A stretch of DNA of 64,000 bases, taken from positions 62,001 through 126,000 of the forward strand of contig JAFSTE010000012.1 of NCBI GenBank assembly GCA_017450645.1, given 5' to 3'. Below are positions 50,511 through 58,544 of the stretch, piece after piece (position 1 is the stretch's first letter; each line of letters opens with the position of its first letter). The DNA is from Eubacterium sp. Lineage in GTDB: Bacteria > Bacillota > Clostridia > Oscillospirales > Acutalibacteraceae. Under the pieces are notes generated by a model, which was given only the letters and a program-made list of their open reading frames with translations, was not told where the DNA came from and did not search any database. The position numbers and the translations under genes are program-made.

Positions 50511-51920
50511 AGTTCTTAGGATTTCGTCTTTAACGGCGTTCGCGTCGGCTTTGCCGCCGAGGGCGCGCATAACCTGACCGATAAGGAAACCGAGTGCCTT
50601 ATCCTTACCGCTTTTGTACTCGTTAACGGCTTTTTGATTATCGTTAATAACCTTTTGCACCGTTGTACTTACAAGCTTACTGTCATTTACGATGGCAAGC
50701 TGATTTTTTTGCACATATTCAGTCGGATTTACGCCGTCGTAAAATACGCGCTCGAATACCTCTTTTGCGGTATTACGCGTAATTTTTCCGTCAAGAACCA
50801 TAGTGATAATCTCCGCCAGCGACTCAGGCGAAAAGCGCATATCCTCAGGCAGCGTCTGTGACTGTGAAAGCAGGCGCATAACCTCGCCGCAAATCCAGTT
50901 AGCGCACTCCTTCGGCGCAGAGGTTAGCGATACTGTCTTTTCAAACAGCACTGCAAACGCCTTGTCCGAGCAGATAAGCTCGGTATCGTAATCGGACAGA
51001 TTATACTCGTTTTTGTACCTCGCCCGCTTAGCTTCAGGAAGCTCGGGGAGGTTATTTTTTATACGCTTTATATAATCGTCGGTGATTGTAATCGGCGGGA
51101 GGTCCGGCTCGGGGAAATACTTATAATCCTTAGCTTCCTCCTTAGAGCGAAGCGGGAAGGTTTTAAGCAGCTTTTCGTCAAAGCGCAGAGTCTGCTGAGT
51201 GATTGTGCCGCCGTTTTCGAGCACATCTATCTGACGCTTTGATTCGTAATTTATCGCGCTTTCAATCGCCTTAAACGAGCTCATATTCTTCATTTCGCAC
51301 CTTGTGCCGAGCTCGGTATCGTCCTCTTTCATAACGGACACATTTACATCTGCGCGCAGTGAACCCTCCTGCATTTTACAGTCCGAAACACCGCAAAACT
51401 CGAGCAGCGCCTTAAGACGCTTTAAAAAGTCAACGGCTTCGTTTGCGCTTTCAAAGTCGGGCTCGGTCACTATCTCGATAAGCGGAACACCGCAACGGTT
51501 ATAGTTAATCAGCGTGCGGTTAGTTTTTTCGTCGTGGATTAGCTTGCCTGCGTCCTCCTCCATATGCATTTCGTGTATGCGTATTCTTTTACCGCCGTCA
51601 ATTTCGAGGTAGCCGTTTGTGCAAATAGGCAGATAAAGCTGAGAAATCTGGTACGCTTTAGGCAGGTCGGGGTAAAAGTAATTCTTGCGGTCAAAGCGAC
51701 TGAATTTAGTAATATCGCAGTTAAGCGCAAGCCCCGTTCTTACAGCGTATTCGAGCACTTTTTCGTTAAGTTTGGGCAGCGTGCCCGGCATACCCGTACA
51801 GATTTCGCACACCTGCGTATTTGCTTCTGCGCCAAAGGCAGTTGAGCAGGAGCAGAATATTTTGCTCTCGGTTTTAAGCTCTGCGTGAACCTCGAGCCCT
51901 ATAACAACTTTATACTCCAT
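50502..51920 (-). CDS. gatB: Asp-tRNA(Asn)/Glu-tRNA(Gln) amidotransferase subunit B
   Basis: 472 aa from ATG 51920 (GGGAGGCG site), giving MEYKVVIGLEVHAELKT. The cradle domain has the four cysteines of the family zinc site (CSCS and CEICTGMPGTLP), followed by HMEEDAGKL and YNRCGVPLIEIVTEPD, and a C-terminal helical YqeY domain. It transamidates mischarged Glu-tRNA(Gln) with GatA and GatC, indicating absence of, or backup for, GlnRS/AsnRS. The start overlaps the gatA end by 11 nt. Confidence 0.97.
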   Translation of the reverse strand: MEYKVVIGLEVHAELKTESKIFCSCSTAFGAEANTQVCEICTGMPGTLPKLNEKVLEYAVRTGLALNCDITKFSRFDRKNYFYPDLPKAYQISQLYLPICTNGYLEIDGGKRIRIHEMHMEEDAGKLIHDEKTNRTLINYNRCGVPLIEIVTEPDFESANEAVDFLKRLKALLEFCGVSDCKMQEGSLRADVNVSVMKEDDTELGTRCEMKNMSSFKAIESAINYESKRQIDVLENGGTITQQTLRFDEKLLKTFPLRSKEEAKDYKYFPEPDLPPITITDDYIKRIKNNLPELPEAKRARYKNEYNLSDYDTELICSDKAFAVLFEKTVSLTSAPKECANWICGEVMRLLSQSQTLPEDMRFSPESLAEIITMVLDGKITRNTAKEVFERVFYDGVNPTEYVQKNQLAIVNDSKLVSTTVQKVINDNQKAVNEYKSGKDKALGFLIGQVMRALGGKADANAVKDEILRTIN

Positions 51921-53346
51921 AGGCGCCTCCCTTGCTCTGTTCAAAGGCATAACCGACCTTAAGCAGCAGCTTTTCGTCAAAAGCCCTGCCGATTAACTGA
52001 GCGCCTACGGGCATACCCTCGCCGTCGCTGCCGCAGGGTACGGACAGCGCAGGAAGACCCGCAATATTTGCAAGAACGCAAAACGCGTCGTCCTTATATT
52101 TTTTAAGAATTTCGCCGTCACCGAGCGGTTGCGCCGAAGTTGGTGCAACAGGGGACAGAATTAAATCATAGCGCTTAAAGGCGGTATCAAACGCGTCGCA
52201 AATCATAGCCTTAGCGCCAAGCGCCTTTTTATAATACTCGTCAAAATAGCCCTCGCTCAACACGAAGTTGCCGAGCATTATGCGCTTTTTAACCTCGAAC
52301 GAAAAACCGCCGCTGCGTGATTTAACGAAAAGCTCGTCAACGCTTTTTGCGCTCTTATCGGCGTAGCCATACCTCACGCCGTCGTAGCGTGCAAGGTTAG
52401 AGCACGCCTCGGCGCAAGCGATAATGTAGTATGTCGGCGCGGCAAAACGCAGCATATCAAAGCTGAATTCCTCTACCTGCGCGCCAAGTTCTTTAAGCGC
52501 CTTTGCGCAGTCTGAAACAACAGCGCGAACATCCTCGTCGGCGCTGTCAAAAAGCTCCGTCGGCATACCTATTTTTACGCCACCAAGGTCGCTCGCTTTA
52601 ATGCTATCGTATGAAAAATCGGGGCTTTTTAGGCTAGTTGAGTCGCGCTCGTCCTCGCCCTTAATTATGTTAAACAGCGCAGCGCTGTCGGCAACATCCT
52701 TACTTATAGTGCCGATAGTGTCAAACGACGAGGCGTAGGCAATAAGCCCGTATCGCGACACAGCACCGTAGGTTGGCTTAAGTCCGCACACGCCGCAAAA
52801 CGAAGCAGGCAGTCTTATTGAACCGCCCGTATCACTGCCGAGGGCGATAACGCTGCTGCCGCTCGCCACTGCAGCCGCTGAGCCGCCCGAGGAGCCGCCC
52901 GCTGATTTAGAAGTATCATACGGATTTTTAACCGCTGAGTAAATCGAGTTCTCGCTCGACGAGCCCATAGCAAACTCGTCCATATTCGTTTTAAAAAGCG
53001 GTATCATATCCGCGGCTTTGAGCTTAGCAATAACCGTCGCGTCATACGGCGGCACAAAGCTCTTTAGCATATTTGAAGCGCAGGAAGTCACCCTGCCCTT
53101 CTCGCAGATATTGTCCTTAATCGCAACGGGAACGCCCGCTAAAGCGGAGTTAAAAACGCCGCTGTCGATATTCTTTTGCACACGCTCGGCAGCGCTGAGA
53201 GCGCCGTCGATATCAAGGCTCGTGTAACAGTTATACTCGTTATTTTTTGCAAGTTCAAAAAGGCTCTCCACTGCGTCGACGCAGGTTATTTCGCCGTTTT
53301 TGATAAGCGATGCAAGCTGCAGCGCGGTAAGGGATTTCAGTTTCAT
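51910..53346 (-). CDS. gatA: Asp/Glu-tRNA amidotransferase subunit A
   Basis: 478 aa. Amidase signature with the catalytic Lys77 (VAIKDN), cis-Ser152 (GGSSGGS, 150-156) and nucleophile Ser176 (DTGGSIR). It hydrolyses glutamine to supply ammonia to GatB. The start overlaps gatC by 4 nt and the stop overlaps gatB. Confidence 0.98.
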   Translation of the reverse strand: MKLKSLTALQLASLIKNGEITCVDAVESLFELAKNNEYNCYTSLDIDGALSAAERVQKNIDSGVFNSALAGVPVAIKDNICEKGRVTSCASNMLKSFVPPYDATVIAKLKAADMIPLFKTNMDEFAMGSSSENSIYSAVKNPYDTSKSAGGSSGGSAAAVASGSSVIALGSDTGGSIRLPASFCGVCGLKPTYGAVSRYGLIAYASSFDTIGTISKDVADSAALFNIIKGEDERDSTSLKSPDFSYDSIKASDLGGVKIGMPTELFDSADEDVRAVVSDCAKALKELGAQVEEFSFDMLRFAAPTYYIIACAEACSNLARYDGVRYGYADKSAKSVDELFVKSRSGGFSFEVKKRIMLGNFVLSEGYFDEYYKKALGAKAMICDAFDTAFKRYDLILSPVAPTSAQPLGDGEILKKYKDDAFCVLANIAGLPALSVPCGSDGEGMPVGAQLIGRAFDEKLLLKVGYAFEQSKGGAYGV

Positions 53347-53642
53347 TTTCCGCCCTCCTCCACCGCTTTAGGTACGGCAAAAAAGGCGCCGCTTCTCTCG
53401 GGCGCGTTTTGCAAAATAAGCTCCCTGTCGCACGAAGGCTGCACCTCGTCAGAGCGCAAAACATTATTAACTTTTTGTGCTCTGCGGTAATCCTCAGCGC
53501 CGTCGATATCAAGCTCGGTCAGTATGTCCATATACTCCAAAAGCTCGCCGAGCTGAGCCTTTACCTGTTCTTTTTCGTCGCTATTAAGACTGATTTTTGC
53601 AAGCGCTTCAAGCTTGTCAACTAATTCGTTAGTAATTTCCAT
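53343..53642 (-). CDS. gatC: Asp/Glu-tRNA amidotransferase subunit C
   Basis: 99 aa. Helical, acidic GatC pattern: VDKLEALAKISLNSDEKEQV, LLEYMDILTELDIDG and the proline/arginine belt in the C-terminal half. It bridges GatA and GatB. There is no ribosome-binding site before the ATG, and the TATAAT ends 6 nt ahead of it, so the first transcribed base is expected to be the A of the start codon. Confidence 0.95.
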   Translation of the reverse strand: MEITNELVDKLEALAKISLNSDEKEQVKAQLGELLEYMDILTELDIDGAEDYRRAQKVNNVLRSDEVQPSCDRELILQNAPERSGAFFAVPKAVEEGGK

Positions 53643-53648
53643 AGTTCA

Positions 53649-53677
53649 ATTATACAAAAAACCTCCCCCGAGGTCAA
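53649..53677 (-). promoter_or_regulatory. gatCAB promoter embedded in a terminator, predicting a leaderless mRNA
   Basis: Minus strand: TTGACC (53677-53672), 17 nt, TATAAT (53654-53649). The next base at normal spacing (+1) is 53642, the A of the gatC ATG. The -35 lies in the apex of the terminator hairpin at 53663-53688. Confidence 0.65.
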
Positions 53678-53690
53678 CCTCAGGGGAGCT
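53663..53690 (-). terminator. Terminator of the DUF4173 gene
   Basis: On the minus strand CTCCCCTGAGGT pairs with ACCTCGGGGGAG, with a small loop, followed by GTTTTTT. It lies 7 nt below the stop of the DUF4173 gene. Confidence 0.8.
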
Positions 53691-53696
53691 ATGTTT

Positions 53697-55454
53697 TTAC
53701 CAGGTCTGTTTTTTAGTTTTATCGTACAATCCGGTCTTAGGATTATAGTAATAATACAGCTCATAATTGTCGTGGCTACTGTCTATAAAAGCGTCGTCCC
53801 AGTTATCGTAGCTGTATTCGCGGTACATTCTGTCAAGCTCGTTCATAGGCTTTCTGCCGTTTTCGTCGAGCGACGCATAGTAGTCGCGCAGCATAGTGTA
53901 CGCGGTATTACGCGCTCTGTTATAGCGGCGAAAATCGAATACATCCGAGTCTATCTTAATGCCGACATACTTATCAAGCTCCCTTTCAAATTCAAGGTAG
54001 CCGTTAGTGTTAACATACATAGTTAGCTGCGTTTTTGCGCTGTTAGAAATAACCTTATCCTCGCTTTTTGCAAGGTCAACAAGATACGGCACTGCACTGT
54101 CTGACGACTTGCGGATATTAACCGTATCAAGCGTTTTTATTTTTCCGCTCTGGTACGCTTTGATGTTATAATCGGCGCACAGCGCGTCAATATTAGCAAA
54201 AGACAGCGCAATAAACATTGCCGAACAAATTACTATAATAGGCTGCATATAGCTTACCTTCGGCGCGAAAATATGAACTATGAAAAATGCTATTATTATC
54301 AGCAGCATAACCATAAGAGTGCAGACAAGCACCCTGTTGTTAGAAAGTCCGTAGATGCTGATATTCAATCGCATTTTTTGCATAGCAATCACTACAAGGA
54401 GCACCGAAAAGAGTGAAATAAAAAGCGAAAGCACTTTAACTGCGGGCGAAAGCTTAGCCCTTTTGCGCTTTGTAAATATGCTTACAAGCGAAATTATTGC
54501 AACATTTATTGCACAAATTGCAAACATTTCGTAAAAGCCGCGCCTTGCAAACGCGCTTGCGGTGTAGTGGTAATCGTCGGGAAGTATGCCCTTAAACGCC
54601 GAGAAGAAATACGCAAGCTGCGAAAACAAATATACAATATATGTAACCGAAATTACGCTCAAAAAGGTAACGCTAAGAGGGTTTGAAAGTATTCTGTGCG
54701 CGTTATTTTTTGACGGTTTGTTTTGCGGCGATTTCGTCTTGCAAAACAGGAAGCTGAAAAATACGGGCGCAATTATCAGCGCAAGCGCAAGCTCGGCAAT
54801 ATATATGCCTATATTCTCAACAAGCTTTTTAATTAAGCCCTCAAACGCCGCATCGCTTGACGCAAGAAGCGGAATAATAACGCCGAGAAACGGCACTGCA
54901 ACAGCAAAGCCGATAAGCGCCTGAATTACGCTCTTGTTCTTTTTAGAGGTAGCCTTCATCGAGCCGAACGCATCGCCAAGCCCGGGTATAGCGTTAAAGA
55001 CCGACAGTGCAAGGTCGCCAAGCATTTTAAAACTGCCCTGCGGTTTTGTAAATGTGCCGCTGATGCCGACTGTATAAACGGCATATAAGCCAAAAACAAG
55101 AAAGAACATAATCGCGTTAATGATCTTATTATCAAACAACGCAAATGTAACCGCTCCGGAAAGCGAGAGCGCGCCGCAAATCAGCGAAAAGGCGGACTTT
55201 TTATTATCGCCTTTAAAAAGGTATGCCGTTGTAACCACAAATACCGCAAAATAGGCAATAGTAAAGCCTATATTAAACCCCTTAAAGAGCGCAAAATCTA
55301 CAGCCAAAAATGCCGCAACGAGCGACAGCAACGCAAACACGCCGTCCTTTTTTGTAAAAGGTTGATATATCTTTTTCGGCGGTACATACGGTTTATAAGA
55401 CTGCTGCGGATACTGCATCTGCGGATTAAAATATACATCGTTTTGATTTTCCAT
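53697..55454 (-). CDS. DUF4153/DUF4173 membrane protein
   Basis: 585 aa. A proline/glutamine/tyrosine-rich cytoplasmic start (about 1-32), then about 11 membrane spans, and a soluble C-terminal domain of about 130 residues. GILPDDYHYTASAFARRGFYEMFAI matches the conserved block of the DUF4173/DUF4153 family (Ala-Arg-x-Gly-Phe). The function is unknown. It has its own terminator, whose hairpin doubles as the gatC promoter. Confidence 0.8.
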   Translation of the reverse strand: MENQNDVYFNPQMQYPQQSYKPYVPPKKIYQPFTKKDGVFALLSLVAAFLAVDFALFKGFNIGFTIAYFAVFVVTTAYLFKGDNKKSAFSLICGALSLSGAVTFALFDNKIINAIMFFLVFGLYAVYTVGISGTFTKPQGSFKMLGDLALSVFNAIPGLGDAFGSMKATSKKNKSVIQALIGFAVAVPFLGVIIPLLASSDAAFEGLIKKLVENIGIYIAELALALIIAPVFFSFLFCKTKSPQNKPSKNNAHRILSNPLSVTFLSVISVTYIVYLFSQLAYFFSAFKGILPDDYHYTASAFARRGFYEMFAICAINVAIISLVSIFTKRKRAKLSPAVKVLSLFISLFSVLLVVIAMQKMRLNISIYGLSNNRVLVCTLMVMLLIIIAFFIVHIFAPKVSYMQPIIVICSAMFIALSFANIDALCADYNIKAYQSGKIKTLDTVNIRKSSDSAVPYLVDLAKSEDKVISNSAKTQLTMYVNTNGYLEFERELDKYVGIKIDSDVFDFRRYNRARNTAYTMLRDYYASLDENGRKPMNELDRMYREYSYDNWDDAFIDSSHDNYELYYYYNPKTGLYDKTKKQTW

Positions 55455-55514
55455 ATTATCTCCTTGTATTATGAATTTACCCTTGATTTAAAATTCGCCA
55501 TAAAAACAGGCGCA

Positions 55515-55730
55515 TTACTCATTCTCGTCGCCTTCTCTGTATTCAAGAATGTCGGCGGGCTGGCACTCAAGCTCTTTGCAAATAGCATCAAGAGTTGAAA
55601 AGCGAATAGCCCGCGCCTTGCCCGTTTTGAGTATCGACAGGTTAGCCTGGGTAATTCCCACCTTATTTGCAAGCTCAAGCGAACTCATTTTGCGCTTTGC
55701 AAGCATTATGTCTAAGTTGATTACTATCAT
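55515..55730 (-). CDS. XRE-family small HTH regulator, YozG-like
   Basis: 71 aa. One Cro/CI-type helix-turn-helix covers nearly the whole protein (LANKVGITQANLSILKTGKARAIRFSTLDAICKELECQPADIL, residues about 20-62). It matches the YozG family, normally cotranscribed with a DUF2975 membrane protein (YoaS). Here that partner is upstream on the same strand, but a MITE-like element has been inserted between them. Confidence 0.92.
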   Translation of the reverse strand: MIVINLDIMLAKRKMSSLELANKVGITQANLSILKTGKARAIRFSTLDAICKELECQPADILEYREGDENE

Positions 55731-55750
55731 ATAATATCTCCAAACCTTAT

Positions 55751-55907
55751 TGCCTCCCTTGTCAAAGGGAGGGGGACCGCTTGCGGTGGAGGGATGGTCG
55801 CTCGATTAACAGCAATCTAAAATCAAGCAATCATATTTTTCACTCCCCCAAATAGACTGTAACCACCCCTCAGTCACTTCGTGACAGCTCCCCTTAGCAG
55901 GGGAGCC
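55751..55907. mobile_element. MITE-like inverted-repeat element, copy 2
   Basis: The ends and the 45-base right part (ACCCCTCAGTCACTTCGTGA..) are identical or nearly so to the copy at 14668-14796. The left hairpin differs: ACCGC-N2-GCGGT in place of CTGCC-N4-GGCAG. The middle is longer and unrelated. It is inserted between the DUF2975 and YozG-like genes. Confidence 0.72.
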
Positions 55908-55930
55908 TTGCGTGGTTACTCGCCTACGGC

Positions 55931-56404
55931 TCAAACAACAAGGTCATTATCCTCTTTAATCTCTATCGCTTTATTTATTACATCGCGTACGACACGCACA
56001 ACAAGCGCCATAAACGCTTCGCCGAAGGCGAGCAGGATTACCGTTTCAATAGACTTATACATAACGGCTATAATAGCATATGATACAAGCCCTACCAAAG
56101 CTGCATACAAGCAGCAGTAGGTGATTTTATTAAGCAATTTTACATTACTGTTATCGAACACTATGTCGCGCTTTATATTAATCATTATTTTATCAAGACA
56201 TATCAATGCCGCGTACCCCGCAGGCACTACAGCGTAAAACGGAAAGATTAAATATTTTCCGTGCTGTGCGAGCATTACGAAGTAGAAAGGGCTGCCGTCC
56301 TGAACCCTCATAAACAGCGGAAACAGCACTACCGCCGCCGCAAGCAAAACATAGCAAAGCCGTATAACAAAATGTGTAATGCTAACAGAGTATAGGTTTT
56401 TCAT
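55931..56404 (-). CDS. DUF2975 membrane protein
   Basis: 157 aa with four membrane spans and the family layout (FVIRLCYVLLAAAVVLFPL, then a LNKITYCCLYAALVGLVSYAI helix). Partner of the YozG-like regulator. Promoter TTGACA-N17-TATAAC at 56463-56435 and GGAGGT before the ATG. The TGA stop (55931-55933) is provided by the GCTCAAACAA module next to the MITE-like element, so the C-terminus (EDNDLVV) may be truncated relative to relatives. Confidence 0.85.
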   Translation of the reverse strand: MKNLYSVSITHFVIRLCYVLLAAAVVLFPLFMRVQDGSPFYFVMLAQHGKYLIFPFYAVVPAGYAALICLDKIMINIKRDIVFDNSNVKLLNKITYCCLYAALVGLVSYAIIAVMYKSIETVILLAFGEAFMALVVRVVRDVINKAIEIKEDNDLVV

Positions 56405-56434
56405 ATCTTACCTCCAAAGGGATATTTCACCATA

Positions 56435-56463
56435 GTTATAGCACTAAAATTATCGTTTGTCAA
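56435..56463 (-). promoter_or_regulatory. Promoter of the DUF2975/YozG operon
   Basis: Minus strand: TTGACA (56463-56458), 17 nt, TATAAC (56440-56435). Confidence 0.7.
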
Positions 56464-56491
56464 TAATTTATTATCATTTTTCAAAAATAAT

Positions 56492-56521
56492 AGAGAGCAA
56501 CTACAGATTTAGTTGCTCTCT
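56492..56521 (-). terminator. Terminator of the amylase gene
   Basis: AGAGAGCAACT (56492-56502), 8-nt loop, AGTTGCTCTCT (56511-56521), U-rich on the minus strand. Confidence 0.85.
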
Positions 56522-56550
56522 TATTAAGCCTATTATGCCGTTATCTATGA

Positions 56551-58410
56551 TTATTTAATTCGCGTAATTACCGCGTAGTGATAAGGCGGTAATGTCAGCA
56601 TTGAAGTCGGTGTGATGTCGCCGAGGAGTGTATACGAATTCTCCCACTCAGCGCCGATATTAAAGGTCACATCCATATCGTCAAGGTTCATCGCAACAAG
56701 CACCTCGCTTGTATTATCGCAGCGCTTATAGGCGATTGTTTTATGCGAGCAATAAACGGGTACGAACTCGCCCTCTTGGAACGCTTTACAGCCGCGACGG
56801 ATTTCGCCGAGGCGTCTGTACCACCTCAACAGCTCCTCGTTGCCGCCCGTCCACTGCATACAGCCGCGGTTAAACGGGTCCTTAAGTCCCTGCATACCAA
56901 CCTCGTCGCCGTAGTAAAGCGACGGTACGCCGGGCAGTGTATACTGTAACAGCGACGCGCATTTCATCATAGAAATACCGTGCAGGTAGTCGTAAGCGCT
57001 AAGCTTATTATGCTCGTACTGCCATTCTCTGTTATGCCCCTCGCAGTCCTCACCCGCAAGGCGGTTAATCGCCCTTTCGGTGTCGTGAGTGCCTATGTGG
57101 TTCATAAGCACATTAGTAACCTGCGGCGGATAATTTTCGATAATACTAAGAACGCTGTCAAAAAATACGTCCGCATTATGAAACTTTACAAAGTCGAGCA
57201 CCGCGTTAGCAAACGGGTAATTCATAACCGAATCAAGCTGCTCGCCGAGCAGGTAACGCCTGCGCTCGCCGTAAGCGAACTTGGTAGTTGCGTCCTCCCA
57301 TACCTCGCCTATTATAATAGCGTTTTCGTTCTCGTCCTTAACGGCTTTTCGCAAATCGTCAAGAAAGATGTCGGGCAATTCGTCCGCAACATCGAGTCGC
57401 CAGCCGCCTATACCGCAGCGCAGCCACTTTCTTAATATTCCGTCCTTGCCGCAGATGTATTCGCGGTAGCTCTCGTCCTCCTCGATAACCTCGGGCAAGA
57501 GCTTAATGCCCCACCATGAATGGTAGTCGTTAGGATAGTCGATAAACTTATACCAAGAAAAATACGGGCTCTGCTTGCTGTTATAAGCGCCTACCGAGTC
57601 GTAGTTATTATAGATATTAAAATACTTGCTGTCGCAGCCGGTATGGCTGAACACGCCGTCGAGGATAATACTTATACCGTATTCTTCCTTAGCCTTTTTA
57701 CAAAGGGATTTAAGGTCGTCCTCGGTGCCGAGAAGCGGGTCAATTCTTTCGTAATCCGCGGTGTCGTAACGGTGGTTCGAGTTAGCCTCGAATATCGGGT
57801 TAAGGTAGATGCACGACACGCATAAATCCGCAAGATACGGCAGCTTCTCCTCGATACCCTTAAGGTCGCCGCCGAAGTAGTCGTTGTTCCAGACGCCGTT
57901 CATCTGTTCCTCTTTCCAGAACGGCTCGTCGCCCCAGTCGCGCATAACTCTGCTTTCGCGAACACCCTGTTTAGGCACGCCCGAGTTATTAAATCTGTCG
58001 GGAAAAATCTGATAAATTATACCGCCCTTAAGCCATTCGGGAGTCTTAAAGTCCTTATCGTACACTGTTTGCTGAAAATCAACGCCGTCTGCGGTTATAT
58101 CGCCTGCGCCGCCGCCCGTGTTTTTAACAAGGCTCTTGCCCCACGGGGTTTCAAGCTCAAAATGGTACCAGTAAAGTCCCGCGGTAGAGGCGGTAAAATG
58201 CAGCTCCCAGTACTCAAAATCGTTACCGCACATACCCGCCCAGAACATAGCGTAATGCACACTGTCCTCGTTTTCCTTATGCACGCAAAGGCTTGCGCCG
58301 CTGCAGGACATATGACGGGGCACGACAATACGGAGCTTTACCTCCTCGTCGGTGGCAATAGCTCTGATTTTGTCCTTGTATTCAATTTTTCGGGAGTTGA
58401 ATATTTGCAT
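56551..58410 (-). CDS. GH13 alpha-glycosidase (neopullulanase/cyclomaltodextrinase-like)
   Basis: 619 aa, no signal peptide. An N-terminal CBM34-like beta domain (about 1-125) precedes the (beta/alpha)8 barrel. The GH13 motifs are complete: GIIYQIFPDRFNN, DGVFSHTG, nucleophile Asp in GWRLDVADE, acid/base Glu in IIGEVWED, and NHIGTHDTER. With the intracellular location and CBM34-like start, hydrolysis of maltodextrins, cyclodextrins or pullulan fragments is likely. Its partner upstream is glycogen phosphorylase. Confidence 0.93.
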   Translation of the reverse strand: MQIFNSRKIEYKDKIRAIATDEEVKLRIVVPRHMSCSGASLCVHKENEDSVHYAMFWAGMCGNDFEYWELHFTASTAGLYWYHFELETPWGKSLVKNTGGGAGDITADGVDFQQTVYDKDFKTPEWLKGGIIYQIFPDRFNNSGVPKQGVRESRVMRDWGDEPFWKEEQMNGVWNNDYFGGDLKGIEEKLPYLADLCVSCIYLNPIFEANSNHRYDTADYERIDPLLGTEDDLKSLCKKAKEEYGISIILDGVFSHTGCDSKYFNIYNNYDSVGAYNSKQSPYFSWYKFIDYPNDYHSWWGIKLLPEVIEEDESYREYICGKDGILRKWLRCGIGGWRLDVADELPDIFLDDLRKAVKDENENAIIIGEVWEDATTKFAYGERRRYLLGEQLDSVMNYPFANAVLDFVKFHNADVFFDSVLSIIENYPPQVTNVLMNHIGTHDTERAINRLAGEDCEGHNREWQYEHNKLSAYDYLHGISMMKCASLLQYTLPGVPSLYYGDEVGMQGLKDPFNRGCMQWTGGNEELLRWYRRLGEIRRGCKAFQEGEFVPVYCSHKTIAYKRCDNTSEVLVAMNLDDMDVTFNIGAEWENSYTLLGDITPTSMLTLPPYHYAVITRIK

Positions 58411-58418
58411 ATGTTTCT

Positions 58419-58541
58419 CAGTGTTCAGTGTTCAGTTTATTGTCTGAGGCGCTTGCGCCGAGTAACCTCAATTCCGAATTCCGCATTCCGAATTCGGTCT
58501 AATCTAATAACGGGAGGACGCCTGCGCCCATCCCGTTAGAT
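58419..58541. repeat. Composite heptamer-word element, AGTGTTC and AATTCCG words
   Basis: AGTGTTC, AGTGTTC words at 58419-58437, the complement of the GAGGTTACTCGGC module at 58438-58469 with a perfect GGCGC-N2-GCGCC hairpin, AATTCCG words at 58470-58497, then a long hairpin (TAACGGGA..TCCCGTTA) at 58498-58541. Confidence 0.65.
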
Positions 58542-58544
58542 TAA

